A stretch of 64,000 nucleotides of DNA from Variovorax boronicumulans (GCF_029892485.1 NZ_JARXVG010000021.1:1-64000); one strand, 5' to 3'; positions 28,129 through 37,637 are shown, counted from the stretch's first letter. Numbers and translations: made by a program. The notes: generated by a model from the sequence alone, not told the origin.

Positions 28129-28160
28129 CCCCATGCGCACCGCCGGCCGCGCGCCGGCGC

Positions 28161-28177
28161 CGCATAGCAGCTATGCG
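28161..28177. promoter_or_regulatory. 17-bp palindrome between lysR and the aldolase gene
   Basis: CGCATAGC-A-GCTATGCG is a perfect dyad 33 bases after the lysR stop and ~110 bases before the aldolase start. Its position suits a LysR binding site for the catabolic operon; a Rho-assisted lysR terminator is the alternative, but no T run follows. Confidence 0.5.
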
Positions 28178-28285
28178 CATTGCTGCATGGCTTGTGCATT
28201 TCCCCGTCTCCATACTCGTCCGCAGCAGCCGCGACAGGGCAAACGTGCCTTCGTCGCTGGCCGCCAGACCACGAGGAAAGAGCAC

Positions 28286-29065
28286 ATGAAAGACGATCTT
28301 CGAACGAAGGAATACTTCGATGCGCGCGCCACCCGCGAGATGGCGCAACACCTGAAAGATGCTCCGCGCGACATGAAGGAGACGCTGGCTTACGCCTGCC
28401 GCATCCTGGCCATGACCGGCCAGGAAGCTGGGCTGGCAGGCCAGATCAGCGCCCGCGCCGACAGGCCCGATGCCTACTGGACGCTGCGCTTCGGCCTGGG
28501 CTTCGACGAAGCCACGCCCGACGATTTCATCGAGGTGGACCAGGACCTGAACACGCTCACCGGCGAAGGAATGGCCAACCCGGCCACGCGCTTTCACCTG
28601 TGGGTCTATCGCGCACGCAAAGACGTGAACGCGATCGTGCACACCCACTCTCCCTGGGCGTCCGCATTGGCGGCCGCCCGACAGCCACTGGTGATTGCCC
28701 AGATGGACATGACGCCGCTGCACGACGACTGCGCATTCCTCGCCGACTGGCCGGGCGTGCCGATCGCTGACCACGAGGGCGTGCTGATTTCAGAAGCACT
28801 GGGTGCGAAGCGGGCAATCATCCTGGCGCACCACGGCTACCTCACGGCTGGCCAGACCATCGAGGAGGCGACCTACCTATCGGTGTACCTGGAGCGTGCC
28901 GCGCGCATGCAACTGCGCGCGCAAGCCGCCTACGGAGCGCTTACGCCGGTAGACGATGCCCTGGCGCGCGAGGCGCACGACTACCTGCTGAAGCCGTCGA
29001 TCGTGAACGGCACCTTCAACTATTGGTGCCGCCAGACGAAGGCTCTGCCCTCGGCGGCGCGCTGA
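28286..29065 (+). CDS. Class II aldolase/adducin-family protein
   Basis: 259 residues from ATG 28286 with GAGGAAAG upstream. Zn-binding pattern of class II aldolases: HTHSPWASALAA (~113-124) and LAHHGYLTAGQTIEEA (~175-190), plus GLAGQISAR near 47 where substrate phosphate or carboxylate normally sits. Members cleave or decarboxylate sugar phosphates and hydroxy or keto acids. Neighbouring transporter and isomerase genes for organic acids suggest a carboxylic-acid substrate rather than a sugar phosphate; that is inference. First structural gene of the probable LysR-controlled operon. Confidence 0.88.
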   Translation: MKDDLRTKEYFDARATREMAQHLKDAPRDMKETLAYACRILAMTGQEAGLAGQISARADRPDAYWTLRFGLGFDEATPDDFIEVDQDLNTLTGEGMANPATRFHLWVYRARKDVNAIVHTHSPWASALAAARQPLVIAQMDMTPLHDDCAFLADWPGVPIADHEGVLISEALGAKRAIILAHHGYLTAGQTIEEATYLSVYLERAARMQLRAQAAYGALTPVDDALAREAHDYLLKPSIVNGTFNYWCRQTKALPSAAR

Positions 29066-29101
29066 TCGTTTTTTCCATCCGCACCCACGAAGGTCAAGGC
29101 G

Positions 29102-30457
29102 ATGAACACTCAAGAAAAGCCCTCGGGCAACGAGACAAACAGCACCCGCAAGGGCTACGTCACCGCTGGGCTCGCCAGCATGATGGGCACCACTATTGAG
29201 TGGTACGACTTCTTTCTCTACGGCACGGCGGCGGCGCTGATCTTCAACAAGATCTTCTTCCCGTCTTTCGACCCGATCACGGGCACCATGGCCGCGTTCG
29301 CGACCTACTCGGTTGGCTTCTTCGCGCGGCCACTGGGCGGGATCGTGTTCGGCCACTTCGGCGACAAGGTCGGGCGCAAGTCAATGCTGCTCATCACGTT
29401 GTTGATGATGGGCATCCCGACCATCCTGATCGGACTGATCCCGTCGTACGACCAGATCGGTTACTGGGGCGCCGTGCTGCTGGTGCTTATGCGTTTTCTG
29501 CAGGGCATCGCCGTCGGCGGCGAATGGGGTGGCGCGGTGCTGATGGCGGTGGAACACGCGCCGCCAGGCAAGAAAGGCTTCTTTGGCAGTCTTCCGCAGG
29601 CCGGGGTTGCGCCAGGGCTCATTCTGTCGTCGCTGGCCATGGGCGCGGTGGCCAAGATGCCCGAGGCCGACATGCTGTCCTGGGGCTGGCGCATTCCGTT
29701 CCTGGCCAGCGTGGTCCTGCTGCTCGTGGGCTGGGTCATCCGCGTCAAGGTGGCCGAGTCGCCAGACTTCGAACGCATGGAGAACCGCGGAAAAAAGGTC
29801 GAGATTCCCGTCATGGAAGTGCTGCGCAAATACCCCCGCGAAACGCTGGTGGTGGTGGGCGCCCGGCTGGCGGAAGTGACGTGGTTCTACACCACGGTGA
29901 CCTTTGCGCTGGCCTATGCCACCGGCACGCTCGGCATTGCGCGCACGGTGATGCTGGACGCCACGATCTGGGGGGCCGTCGTGGCGCTGGTCATGATGCC
30001 TGTGTGCGGCATGCTGGGCGACAAGATCGGCCACAGGTGGGTATTCATGCTGGGAACCCTCGGCATCGTGGTGTGCGCGCCGTTGTTCTTCGATTTTCTC
30101 CACACCCGGGAAGTCTTTTGGATCAACGTGGCCGCGGTGATTGCCATTGGCCTGGTCTATGCCTGCCTGTACGGGCCCGAAGGCAGCCTGTTCTCCAGCC
30201 AGTTTCCGCCAGAGGTGCGCTACACAGGCATCTCGCTGGCCGTGCAAGTCTCCGGTGCCATCGGCGGCGGGTTGGCCCCGATCATGGCGACATGGTTGCT
30301 GGCCAAGGGCGGCGGCGACCCCGCGTACGTGACCTGGTATCTGAGCGCGCTGGGCGTGGTGGCCTGCATCAGCGCATTCAAGATGCACGGGAGCGAACGC
30401 TTTGCTGGTTTTGCGAAGCCTTTGGCCAAGCCCACGCTGCAAGGGCCGACGCCATGA
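29102..30457 (+). CDS. MFS transporter, metabolite:H+ symporter (MHS) family
   Basis: 451 residues with twelve predicted membrane helices. MHS signatures are TTIEWYDFFLYGTAA (first helix), FARPLGGIVFGHFGDKVGRKSML (loop 2-3 motif), LRFLQGIAVGGEWGGA (helix 4), ESPDFERM in the central loop and GPEGSLFSSQFPPEVRYTGIS (helix 10 region). Relatives carry alpha-ketoglutarate, shikimate, proline/betaine, citrate or aromatic acids in symport with protons at the inner membrane. The stop overlaps the next gene's start (ATGA), so the two are translationally coupled. Confidence 0.95.
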   Translation: MNTQEKPSGNETNSTRKGYVTAGLASMMGTTIEWYDFFLYGTAAALIFNKIFFPSFDPITGTMAAFATYSVGFFARPLGGIVFGHFGDKVGRKSMLLITLLMMGIPTILIGLIPSYDQIGYWGAVLLVLMRFLQGIAVGGEWGGAVLMAVEHAPPGKKGFFGSLPQAGVAPGLILSSLAMGAVAKMPEADMLSWGWRIPFLASVVLLLVGWVIRVKVAESPDFERMENRGKKVEIPVMEVLRKYPRETLVVVGARLAEVTWFYTTVTFALAYATGTLGIARTVMLDATIWGAVVALVMMPVCGMLGDKIGHRWVFMLGTLGIVVCAPLFFDFLHTREVFWINVAAVIAIGLVYACLYGPEGSLFSSQFPPEVRYTGISLAVQVSGAIGGGLAPIMATWLLAKGGGDPAYVTWYLSALGVVACISAFKMHGSERFAGFAKPLAKPTLQGPTP

Positions 30458-31056
30458 ACAAGTCGATCGACTGCTACCTCTGGATGAACTCCGACTGGGC
30501 CTACCTGGGCGCCGACCGGCTCGATGCGCTGGCGCAACGGCATGGCGCCACGGTGCGGTACTTGCCGGTGGATCTGCCAGCGGTGTACGCGCGCACGGGA
30601 GGCATCCTGCTGCCCTTGCGAGCGCCCGAGCGGCAACAGTACCGGGTGGTGGAGTTGCGGCGCTGGTGCCTACGCCTCGGCATCCATGTGAAGCCAAGCC
30701 CGAAGTTCATGTGCCCCGATGCCACACTGGCCTCGCGCATCGTCATTGCGGCAGGCACCAGTGGCCCTGAGGTCGTGGCGCTGTACAAGGCCATCCTGCA
30801 TGCCGAATGGTGCGAAGACCGGGACATCTCGAACCCACAGACGCTTGCCGACATCGTGACCGCCTGCGGCCTGGATGCGCAGGCCCTGATGCACCGTGCG
30901 CGCACCGATGAGGTCGCACGCACCTACGGCGAGTTCACCGACCGCGCGGTGGCGGCTGGGGTTTTCGGCTCGCCGTCTTACGTCTACCGTGGCGAGCTTT
31001 TCTGGGGACAGGACCGCTTGGATTTTCTCGAGGAAGCAGTGGCAAGGTCCGATTGA
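30454..31056 (+). CDS. DsbA-fold / 2-hydroxychromene-2-carboxylate isomerase-like protein
   Basis: 200 residues, starting in the ATGA overlap with the transporter gene. The layout is that of the kappa-GST/HCCA isomerase group: an N-terminal strand plus NSDWAYLGADRL, where HCCA isomerases have the catalytic Ser, an all-helical insertion, and a C-terminal cis-Pro loop GVFGSPSYVYRGELFWGQDRLDFLEE. No CxxC is present at the N-terminal position, so thiol-disulfide exchange is unlikely. In aromatic degradation such enzymes use glutathione to isomerise ring-cleavage products. It is the last gene of the operon; the substrate is not determined. Confidence 0.88.
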   Translation: MNKSIDCYLWMNSDWAYLGADRLDALAQRHGATVRYLPVDLPAVYARTGGILLPLRAPERQQYRVVELRRWCLRLGIHVKPSPKFMCPDATLASRIVIAAGTSGPEVVALYKAILHAEWCEDRDISNPQTLADIVTACGLDAQALMHRARTDEVARTYGEFTDRAVAAGVFGSPSYVYRGELFWGQDRLDFLEEAVARSD

Positions 31057-31333
31057 GAACGCGGGCTGCCTTCAAGGCATTTATGCATGAAACCATCCAG
31101 CAGAGTAGTGCGACAGCGGTGGCCGATGCACAGCTGCACTCACAACGCCAGGTTCAGGAGGTGATGGTCCCAGCCGTCGTAACTGCGCGCCTGCATTTCG
31201 CGAGCCATTCCGCGTCGCCAAAAATGCACATCTAGCCGCCGGAGAGATGCGAATCGGAGTTGTGGCCTGTCTCGGCGACGCATTGCCCGCGAGTAGCGCC
31301 GTCGTCTATCTCTACCTGGACGGGCGTGGTCAG

Positions 31334-31800
31334 CTAAATCGAAGCGCCGACAGCAATACCGCGCAGGATGACGTCTAGCAGCCGACTGGAGCCGTCCGGG
31401 TCCCGGAATTGTTCAGGGAGGGCGGCGATGAGGCTGAGGAGTTCGGTAATGTCGACGTCCCTGCGTACACGCTCCGCTTCTTGAGCACGCTCTAGCAGCG
31501 TGCCGGCGCGCACTTTCATTGGCCCGCAGTCCGCAAAGATTGCCGACCCCTCGTCGGCAATGCCCGCGCTCACGACGGCACGAAGGCCTCTGTACTGCTG
31601 GGCGCTGCGGTCGTAGTCGCGCAACCATTCCTGCAATGCGGCATAGGCATCTCCAGACTCTTGAAGAAGCGCTTCGGCTTCGGCGGTCAGGCGGCTAAAC
31701 CGGTCACGACTGACGGCGGCGAATACATGGTCGCGGGTCGGGAAGTGGCGATACAGCGTTCCTTTGCCCACGCCCGCGGCCCGGGAGAATCCGGCGGAAT
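31334..31800 (-). pseudogene. TetR-family regulator gene, 5'-truncated at the island junction
   Basis: The reading frame begins inside the HTH (SRAAGVGKGTLYRHFPTRDHVFAAV), missing the first ~35-40 residues that normally precede it (helix 1 and the start of helix 2). The remaining ~150 residues form a plausible TetR C-terminal domain ending at 31334. Just beyond ~31800 the DNA switches to the start of a plus-strand gene that is itself missing its 5' end, so a deletion or recombination joined the two. Without the full HTH it should not bind DNA. Confidence 0.75.
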
Positions 31801-33950
31801 TGGCGGATTTCAAGGCGCTCGCTCGTTCTGAGTTGGTTTTGCAAGGGAAAGACGTGCGGCCGTTCTTGAGAGAAGGCGCAATGCTCGCGACCCTGCAGCC
31901 ACACCTGACAGGAATCGTTGACGATGTTCAGCAACTCTTGCTGGACGCTCTAGGACTGTTTAGTGAGATCGGTGACGCGAGTGAGCAGTTCGACCGGGCA
32001 CACTGGGACCTTCCTTCCATCAGTGATCATCACCAGAATCGCCACTTTCATGACTGGACGGTACTCATCGAGCTGCTGCGCGACGCATGGCTGGAGATGA
32101 AAAAAGCGGATCCGGCCTTGGCCCAGCGGCGTGCCGCGGATTGGTGGTCCAAGCCGTATCCCGTATTCAAGCGACTGGCACTTTTCGCCGCCGGTGAGGG
32201 CGGAGTCTCTGCCGAGCAATGGGTTGAATGGCTTGTATCGGACAGAGCCTGGTGGCTGTGGTCTCTGGAAACGCACCGCGAGGTGCTGCGCCTTCTCGTC
32301 TTGCAAGGCAACACCCTAACGGCTCGCTCTCGAAATCGATTCGAACGCGCAGCAATGGCGGGCTCACCGCAGGATATGTTCTCGTCCGACAAAGAACCAA
32401 GTCACTGGGAGGAATTGGAGGACGGCATGGTCTGGCTCCGTTTGGCGAAGTTCGCGTCGTCTGGCGCAGCCCTAAGCCAGCGTGGATCACGACGACTTGC
32501 AGCCTTGGCGAAGAAGTGGCCGGACCTTCAACTGGAAGAGGACTTCAGTGACGAATTTACCCATTGGATGAGTGGGACCGGGGACCCAGGCTTTGAATCT
32601 CAGATGCGTTCTGAGCGCGCGCCAAGGGAGCTCGATCAGTTGTTGGTTTGGCTCCAGATAGAAACAAGCAAAGACCCGTTTGTGACCGACGATTGGAGTA
32701 CGGTATGCCGCGAAGATTTTTCGCTCGCGATGAAAGCACTCAATAATCTCGCGAGCCAAAAAATCTGGCCAATCCGACGGTGGCGTCAAGCGCTTCAGGT
32801 TTGGAGCGATGACGTCTTTCGGGTTCGGTCATGGCAAGGCGCGTCTACCTTGCTGACGAAGATGCCGGCCACGACCCTAAAAGAAGTCGCGCCGAGCGCC
32901 TCGTGGTGGTTTGGCGCCGTCTCGCAGTCTGTTGTCAACCAGGATCAAAGATTGTGGCGACTCGCAGATCGATTCTTGTCACTGGAGTACGAAGATGGCG
33001 GTGGAACCGACCGGGCCGTTGGAAGCGCGCTGAACCACCCAGTGGGTCAAGTGACTCAGGGCCTGCTTTCCCATTGGTTCGGCAGCAAGCCCGTTGACGA
33101 CCAAGGCCTTCCTGGCGGGTTAAGAAAACTTTTTACCAAGTTGCTTGACGCGACGCCGGTATCACTCAAACATGGCCGAATCTTCCTCGCAACCAACGTC
33201 ATCGCCCTGTTTCGCGTTGATAGGGCCTGGTGCACCAACTACGTCTTGCCGCTCTTCGAGTGGAAGCGTTCGAACGAACAGGCTCTCGCAGCTTGGGAGG
33301 GATTTCTTTGGTCACCTCGTCTTTATCTTCCATTGTTTGAGGCGTTCAAGACGGACTTTCTGGATACAGCGAACCACTATCAGGCCCTCGGGGAGTACGG
33401 AAGGCAGTACGCATCCATATTGGTCTATACAGCGCTTGACGTGAGCGGAACGTTCACGAAAGATGAACTTGGCGCAGCGACGGCGGCCTTACCCGTGGCC
33501 GGACTCAAAACTTCAGCGCAAGCATTGGTGAATTCAATTGACGGCGCCGGGGACAAGCGCGAAGAACATTGGAAGAACAGAATTGAGCCCTACTGGCGCG
33601 CAATCTGGCCAAAGGCCAACGAGCTTGTTTCGCCTCTGATTGCGGATCCTCTGGCCCGGCTCGCAATCGCTGCTGGTGAGGAATTCCCCGACGCATTGAG
33701 GTTGATTCGCCCATGGTTAGTTTCTCTTCGGAATGCGGACCACTGTGTTCGAACTCTGGCCGGCGCGTCTCTGTGCAGGCCCTATCCGGAGACCGCCCTC
33801 GAGTTGCTGAGCGCGATCGTTAGCGATCAACCTTTTCTTCCCCAAGAGCTTGGAAATTGCCTGTCGGAGATTGGTGTTGCCATGCCGAAGCTCAAGAGTG
33901 ATCCTCGGTACATTCGTCTTGCCGACTACTTGAAGAAGCGGCAAAGCTGA
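31764..33950 (+). CDS. C-terminal part of a large DUF4020-like protein, 5'-truncated
   Basis: Open from TTG 31764, but roughly the first 12 codons are antisense to the tetR remnant; genuine sequence starts near ELADFKALARSEL. An in-frame ATG at 31878 is an alternative. The ~715 genuine residues are soluble, Trp-rich and alpha-helical, with wording such as PVFKRLALFAAGEGGVSAEQW and ETHREVLRLLVLQGNTLTARSR that recalls the DUF4020 region found C-terminal to SIR2 domains in large defence-type proteins. No nucleotide-binding or nuclease motif is present here, consistent with loss of the N-terminal effector. The family call is from memory and uncertain; the truncation is the firmer statement. It is the leftmost gene of the tRNA-Phe island. 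Confidence 0.65.
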   Translation: MPTPAARENPAELADFKALARSELVLQGKDVRPFLREGAMLATLQPHLTGIVDDVQQLLLDALGLFSEIGDASEQFDRAHWDLPSISDHHQNRHFHDWTVLIELLRDAWLEMKKADPALAQRRAADWWSKPYPVFKRLALFAAGEGGVSAEQWVEWLVSDRAWWLWSLETHREVLRLLVLQGNTLTARSRNRFERAAMAGSPQDMFSSDKEPSHWEELEDGMVWLRLAKFASSGAALSQRGSRRLAALAKKWPDLQLEEDFSDEFTHWMSGTGDPGFESQMRSERAPRELDQLLVWLQIETSKDPFVTDDWSTVCREDFSLAMKALNNLASQKIWPIRRWRQALQVWSDDVFRVRSWQGASTLLTKMPATTLKEVAPSASWWFGAVSQSVVNQDQRLWRLADRFLSLEYEDGGGTDRAVGSALNHPVGQVTQGLLSHWFGSKPVDDQGLPGGLRKLFTKLLDATPVSLKHGRIFLATNVIALFRVDRAWCTNYVLPLFEWKRSNEQALAAWEGFLWSPRLYLPLFEAFKTDFLDTANHYQALGEYGRQYASILVYTALDVSGTFTKDELGAATAALPVAGLKTSAQALVNSIDGAGDKREEHWKNRIEPYWRAIWPKANELVSPLIADPLARLAIAAGEEFPDALRLIRPWLVSLRNADHCVRTLAGASLCRPYPETALELLSAIVSDQPFLPQELGNCLSEIGVAMPKLKSDPRYIRLADYLKKRQS

Positions 33951-34067
33951 GCAAGGAGCTTGAGGTCTGGATACCTTCATGAACAGATCCGACTTTGCAA
34001 CTGGGCGATGACCATCAAGAATCGGAGGATGGGTTCCTCTACGACGACTCACTTTTAACAAAAGAGT

Positions 34068-34253
34068 ATGAGCATGCCGATCGAACTGACGCCACGTGAA
34101 ATTGAACTTCTCCTCGAGTCCGCTGGATACTCAATCCAGCGCATTGGAGACGGAACCGCTCCTCACGCGCTGCGGCAATCGAAGCAATCTGAGCTTGAGG
34201 CTATCGTAAAAAAGTTGCGTGATTACAGCGCTTCTTCTGGAATGCAAACCTAG
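34068..34253 (+). CDS. Small conserved-looking hypothetical protein
   Basis: 61 residues, acidic/helical: MSMPIELTPREIELLLESAG, then a basic middle and a KKLRDYSAS helix. An AAAAGAG stretch precedes the ATG. Composition is protein-like and unlike the antisense frames. It lies between the truncated DUF4020-like gene and the DUF6361 operon. A small helical protein here could be an accessory or antitoxin-like component, but nothing in the sequence shows that. Confidence 0.55.
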   Translation: MSMPIELTPREIELLLESAGYSIQRIGDGTAPHALRQSKQSELEAIVKKLRDYSASSGMQT

Positions 34254-34471
34254 TTTGGCTTTAATCCGTAAACGTCAGGCCGACTTCTCCCTGCCAGCGG
34301 AGGCCTAGCTCGTCGGCGATCGAGCACGGCAAGAGGTCGTCGATGCGGTTGGCGAAGCCAGGGCATTTCAGGTAGAAACACGTTGCGATCCACAAGATAG
34401 TGAACGCAATACCGAGGTCGCGGCAGCAGGCCGTGACTGCAAAATCGGCCTAACGGCACGGGGAGAGGGGA

Positions 34472-35782
34472 ATGGTGGAGCTAGCTGCGCGTGCGGATGC
34501 GCCCGGGGGTGGGCGCGTGAACCGATTGCGGTCGCGTCCCTTACCCATGGTGGGCTGGGTGATGACCTCAAGATCGGAACTCGCGCAGGCCCAGCGCCTG
34601 CTGCTGGGCGAGCAGGATGGCGTCGTGGATGAGTTAGGACTGCTGGCGGTCCATCAAGCTGTTTCCGACCGACTGTTCCCCGGCACCTCGGTGCTGCACA
34701 CGCGTCTGCGCTACGCCTTGTTCGTGCCCTGGCTGATGCGGCTGGCGGCGCTCGAACGGGACCCCGCTAGGTCGTTGCGCGACCTTGAGTTTGCCCTGAC
34801 AGGTCGGCTGCTCCATGGAACCGCAGGGGACAGGGAGGCGCGCAGGGGGATCATCGGCGGACGCATTCATCCGGTCAGCGCTGCGGCGCAACCCGCGTCG
34901 TATTCCTACTGGACGGCTCTCGCGGTGTGGGGGCTCATTGGCCCGCAGTGGACGGAAGCGATTCCTTCGCGCGAAGCGGTTCTTGAGGAACTGTCGAACC
35001 TGGGTACTTCGAAGCTCGCGCTGGATGCCGATGGACAACCCCTGGTGGAGCGCGCGGTTCCATTCCAGGCATTGCCTCTGATCCCGGACCAACTTCTGAA
35101 GGCCAGTGCCGGTGTCAGTTTCAGGCTGGAACGTGCGGAGCGCGAGTTTCTCCGGCGTCGCCTTTCCGTCGTCAGAGCCCCGCTCACCGGGCCAGGCGAA
35201 TCGCCACATCTGTCGCTTCTGGCCAAGCTGGCTTCGCGGCGTTTGAAGCTCGATCCCTCGCTTCAACCCTGGCTGGACGATCGTGTGATGGCAGCGGCAG
35301 AGACGCATGACCAAGAAGTTTTGGCTCTGGCGGAAGGACTGTCGGCTGTCGCGGGCCTTGCGCGGGCCGCCTACCTGGCAATGGTCGAGGGTGCTTGCAG
35401 CACCAAGGGATCGACGGTAGGGAGCCGGCACCGAGCGTGGTTTGATGAGATGAAGGCGAATCTAGGTCGAGCAGCGCTCAGGTTGGACATGGCTCGCGTG
35501 CAGCAACTGGGACTGGCTGGGTCCGGCGGGCCGGTAACTGGACTGCTGCAGGAGACCCAGCGGTATCTGAGGGGGCAAACGACGATGTCGAGCCTGAAGG
35601 CCGTCTACGTTGCGGTGGAATCCGCACGCAAGGGGCCACGAGCGAGGCTCTCGGGAACGCGTGGCGCCGCCGTTCATCTGCGGGACTGGGCGCGCACGGC
35701 GGCGGAGATCAGGCTGGCGGAGCCGTTGCACTTCCGGTGGCCCAACGTGGTCAGGCTTTTGAACGACCTCCATGGCAAGTAG
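34472..35782 (+). CDS. DUF6361-family protein, first gene of a three-gene defence-like operon
   Basis: 436 residues from ATG 34472 (GGGGAG site); the family core starts at codon 26 (MVGWVMTSRSEL), so starts at GTG 34517 or ATG 34547 are possible. The N-terminal wording DELGLLAVHQAVSDRLFPGTS..HTRLRYALFVPWL is the hallmark of DUF6361 proteins. The rest is helical, with a basic C-terminus (RGAAVHLRDWARTAAEIRLAEP). The molecular function of DUF6361 is unknown. The gene overlaps the next by 11 bases, indicating coupled translation with the PLD-like protein. Confidence 0.85.
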   Translation: MVELAARADAPGGGRVNRLRSRPLPMVGWVMTSRSELAQAQRLLLGEQDGVVDELGLLAVHQAVSDRLFPGTSVLHTRLRYALFVPWLMRLAALERDPARSLRDLEFALTGRLLHGTAGDREARRGIIGGRIHPVSAAAQPASYSYWTALAVWGLIGPQWTEAIPSREAVLEELSNLGTSKLALDADGQPLVERAVPFQALPLIPDQLLKASAGVSFRLERAEREFLRRRLSVVRAPLTGPGESPHLSLLAKLASRRLKLDPSLQPWLDDRVMAAAETHDQEVLALAEGLSAVAGLARAAYLAMVEGACSTKGSTVGSRHRAWFDEMKANLGRAALRLDMARVQQLGLAGSGGPVTGLLQETQRYLRGQTTMSSLKAVYVAVESARKGPRARLSGTRGAAVHLRDWARTAAEIRLAEPLHFRWPNVVRLLNDLHGK

Positions 35783-37637
35783 ACAACGGCAGCGGGAGGC
35801 TGAGCCTGGCCATACGGCGCAGGCGGTTGCGTCGCACCTCCCTTCCTCGGCGCTCCTCGATGCTCTGGTCCCACCGAGAGGTTTCAACTTGGACCGCGCG
35901 TTGTGCTCGACGTACTCGGCACAGTCCACGGTGCTCGTAGCCATGCTCATGGCCATGACGCGCTACGCGACGGTGGAGGGTACAGGTGGGTCGCGTGCGG
36001 CGCTGGCCAGGTCATTGCGCCTCCTGCGCGAACGTGTACACATCCTGGTCCAGCACGGGCACTGGACCAGTCCTCGCAGGCATCTACCCGCACTGCACAT
36101 GCTGGACCGCTTTGTCGTGCAGGTGAAATGGGATGAGAGGCAGCGTTCGTGGCACCCCAAGGTGTGTCTTCTGCGGTTCGTGTCTGCGGACGGAAAGGGG
36201 GACGTTCGCTGGCGTCTCTGGCTGGGAAGCCGAAACTTCACCCGGGATCGGTCTTGGGACCTGGCGCTGGTGCTCGATGGTGCTCCGGCAGGTAAGGGCA
36301 CGCCATTGGCCGGTGTCGGGACGCTGGCGTCGCGCTTGGCTTTGCAGGCAGGCGTAGAAAAGCCTTGGCGGGCGAGTATCAAAGAGCTGGCCGACGTGCG
36401 CTGGACAGCCAGCCCTGGCATCAAGATCGACCAAGTCCAGCTAGATCTGCCGGGCGACGACAGGAAGGTGCCCGTCTTGCCTGCCGACACGACCCGCGTG
36501 GTGGTTGTCTCGCCGTTCCTGGATGCCAGAGCGCTGCGAATCATCAAGAGTGAACTCGCGAAGCGAGGCCCCCTCAAGCAGGGCGTACTCACGCTCGTAT
36601 CAACTGAGGCTGCACTTGCGGACATGAAGCTTCGCAAAGGTGCCCTTGATGGGTACGACCTTCACGTCTTGCCGCCATCAGACCAAGAGGCTCCTAGTCA
36701 GATTGACGCCGACGACAACAGGTCGGAGGATGTCGAGTCCGAGGCGATTGGGCTTCACGCGAAGTTCTTTTGGATCGAGCGGCCAGGCCAAGTGCGGTTG
36801 CTGCTGGGCAGTACCAACCTGACTGCTCGAGGCTGGCTTGAGAACGCGGAAGCGCGCGTCGAACTTTCCATGCAACGCCGTGGATCGCGAGAAGCTCTCG
36901 AACTTCGCGGAGGGATCGAAGCGTTTCTGAATACCTGCACCAAAGTTGAAGTCGCCGACCTGCCGACCGTCGATACGGTGGCAAGACGGACAGAGAGTCG
37001 ATTCAACCGACTGCGCAACGCGCTGTCGGCGCAGTTGCTTCTACGACAGCTGATGAAGGGCGACGGCACGGTGCTCGTCACGTCCGAACGCGCGCCACAA
37101 CTGCCTTCGAATGCGCAGCTGCGAATTGCCCGGCTGGGCGATGCCTGGCTCGACTGGCCTGTGGGAACATCCAGCGTAGAACTCCCCACAGCGGCGGACC
37201 ACGACAACAGCGATTCCCTTCAACTCGAATTGGAATGGGGGCGTCACGTCTCGAACTGGCTGCAGTCTGCGCCGTTCAATCCGCCCCAGGACACGGAGAG
37301 TCGCGACCGTGCGCTGCTACAAGGAATGCTCGGACTGGAAGGCCTGCTGGCTCTTCTCAATGACATGCTGGGAGGCGACGCGGCTGGCAGCAAGGGCGCC
37401 CGCCAGCACTGGGATGAGGAGTCGCAACCGAAGGGGCAGTTTGTCAGGCTGCTCGGCATTGAAGCTGTGCTCGCGGCCTGGGCGCGCAACAAGGAAACTT
37501 TGAGAGAGGTCGCTCAGATCGTTGCCATGACCCGCGACTTTCAACCGCGCGATGTGCGCGAGCAAAAAGCGCACGCCCAATTGCAGGAATTCCTGGCGAG
37601 CTGGGACGCGGTCGAAAGCGAGTTGCTGAGAAAATGA
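35772..37637 (+). CDS. Phospholipase D-like (HKD) protein, probable nuclease
   Basis: 621 residues. Two HKD half-sites: HPKVCLL at 128-134 with GSRNFTRD at 152-159, and LHAKFFW at 328-334 with LLGSTNLTARGW at 344-355. Each keeps the His, Lys and Asn of PLD-superfamily phosphodiesterases. In bacterial defence operons this fold usually cuts nucleic acid or phosphodiester bonds in general; lipase activity is less likely in this setting. The start overlaps the DUF6361 gene (ATGGCAAGTAG) and the end overlaps the helicase gene by ATGA, so the three products are made together. Confidence 0.9.
   Translation: MASRQRQREAEPGHTAQAVASHLPSSALLDALVPPRGFNLDRALCSTYSAQSTVLVAMLMAMTRYATVEGTGGSRAALARSLRLLRERVHILVQHGHWTSPRRHLPALHMLDRFVVQVKWDERQRSWHPKVCLLRFVSADGKGDVRWRLWLGSRNFTRDRSWDLALVLDGAPAGKGTPLAGVGTLASRLALQAGVEKPWRASIKELADVRWTASPGIKIDQVQLDLPGDDRKVPVLPADTTRVVVVSPFLDARALRIIKSELAKRGPLKQGVLTLVSTEAALADMKLRKGALDGYDLHVLPPSDQEAPSQIDADDNRSEDVESEAIGLHAKFFWIERPGQVRLLLGSTNLTARGWLENAEARVELSMQRRGSREALELRGGIEAFLNTCTKVEVADLPTVDTVARRTESRFNRLRNALSAQLLLRQLMKGDGTVLVTSERAPQLPSNAQLRIARLGDAWLDWPVGTSSVELPTAADHDNSDSLQLELEWGRHVSNWLQSAPFNPPQDTESRDRALLQGMLGLEGLLALLNDMLGGDAAGSKGARQHWDEESQPKGQFVRLLGIEAVLAAWARNKETLREVAQIVAMTRDFQPRDVREQKAHAQLQEFLASWDAVESELLRK

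Noticed and set aside
31793..31800. GGCGGAAT at the tetR junction as the far attachment site of the tRNA-Phe island
   Set aside because: The same 8-mer occurs at 45999-46006 in the tRNA, but 8 bp is too short to claim an att core and no further tRNA-like sequence flanks it. Kept only as a remark in the junction finding.
34250..34459. Minus-strand fragment between the small gene and the DUF6361 gene, with a possible transposase-like end (ANRIDDLLP in an overlapping frame)
   Set aside because: The match is too short and the frames are mixed; no IS end or other transposase part is present.
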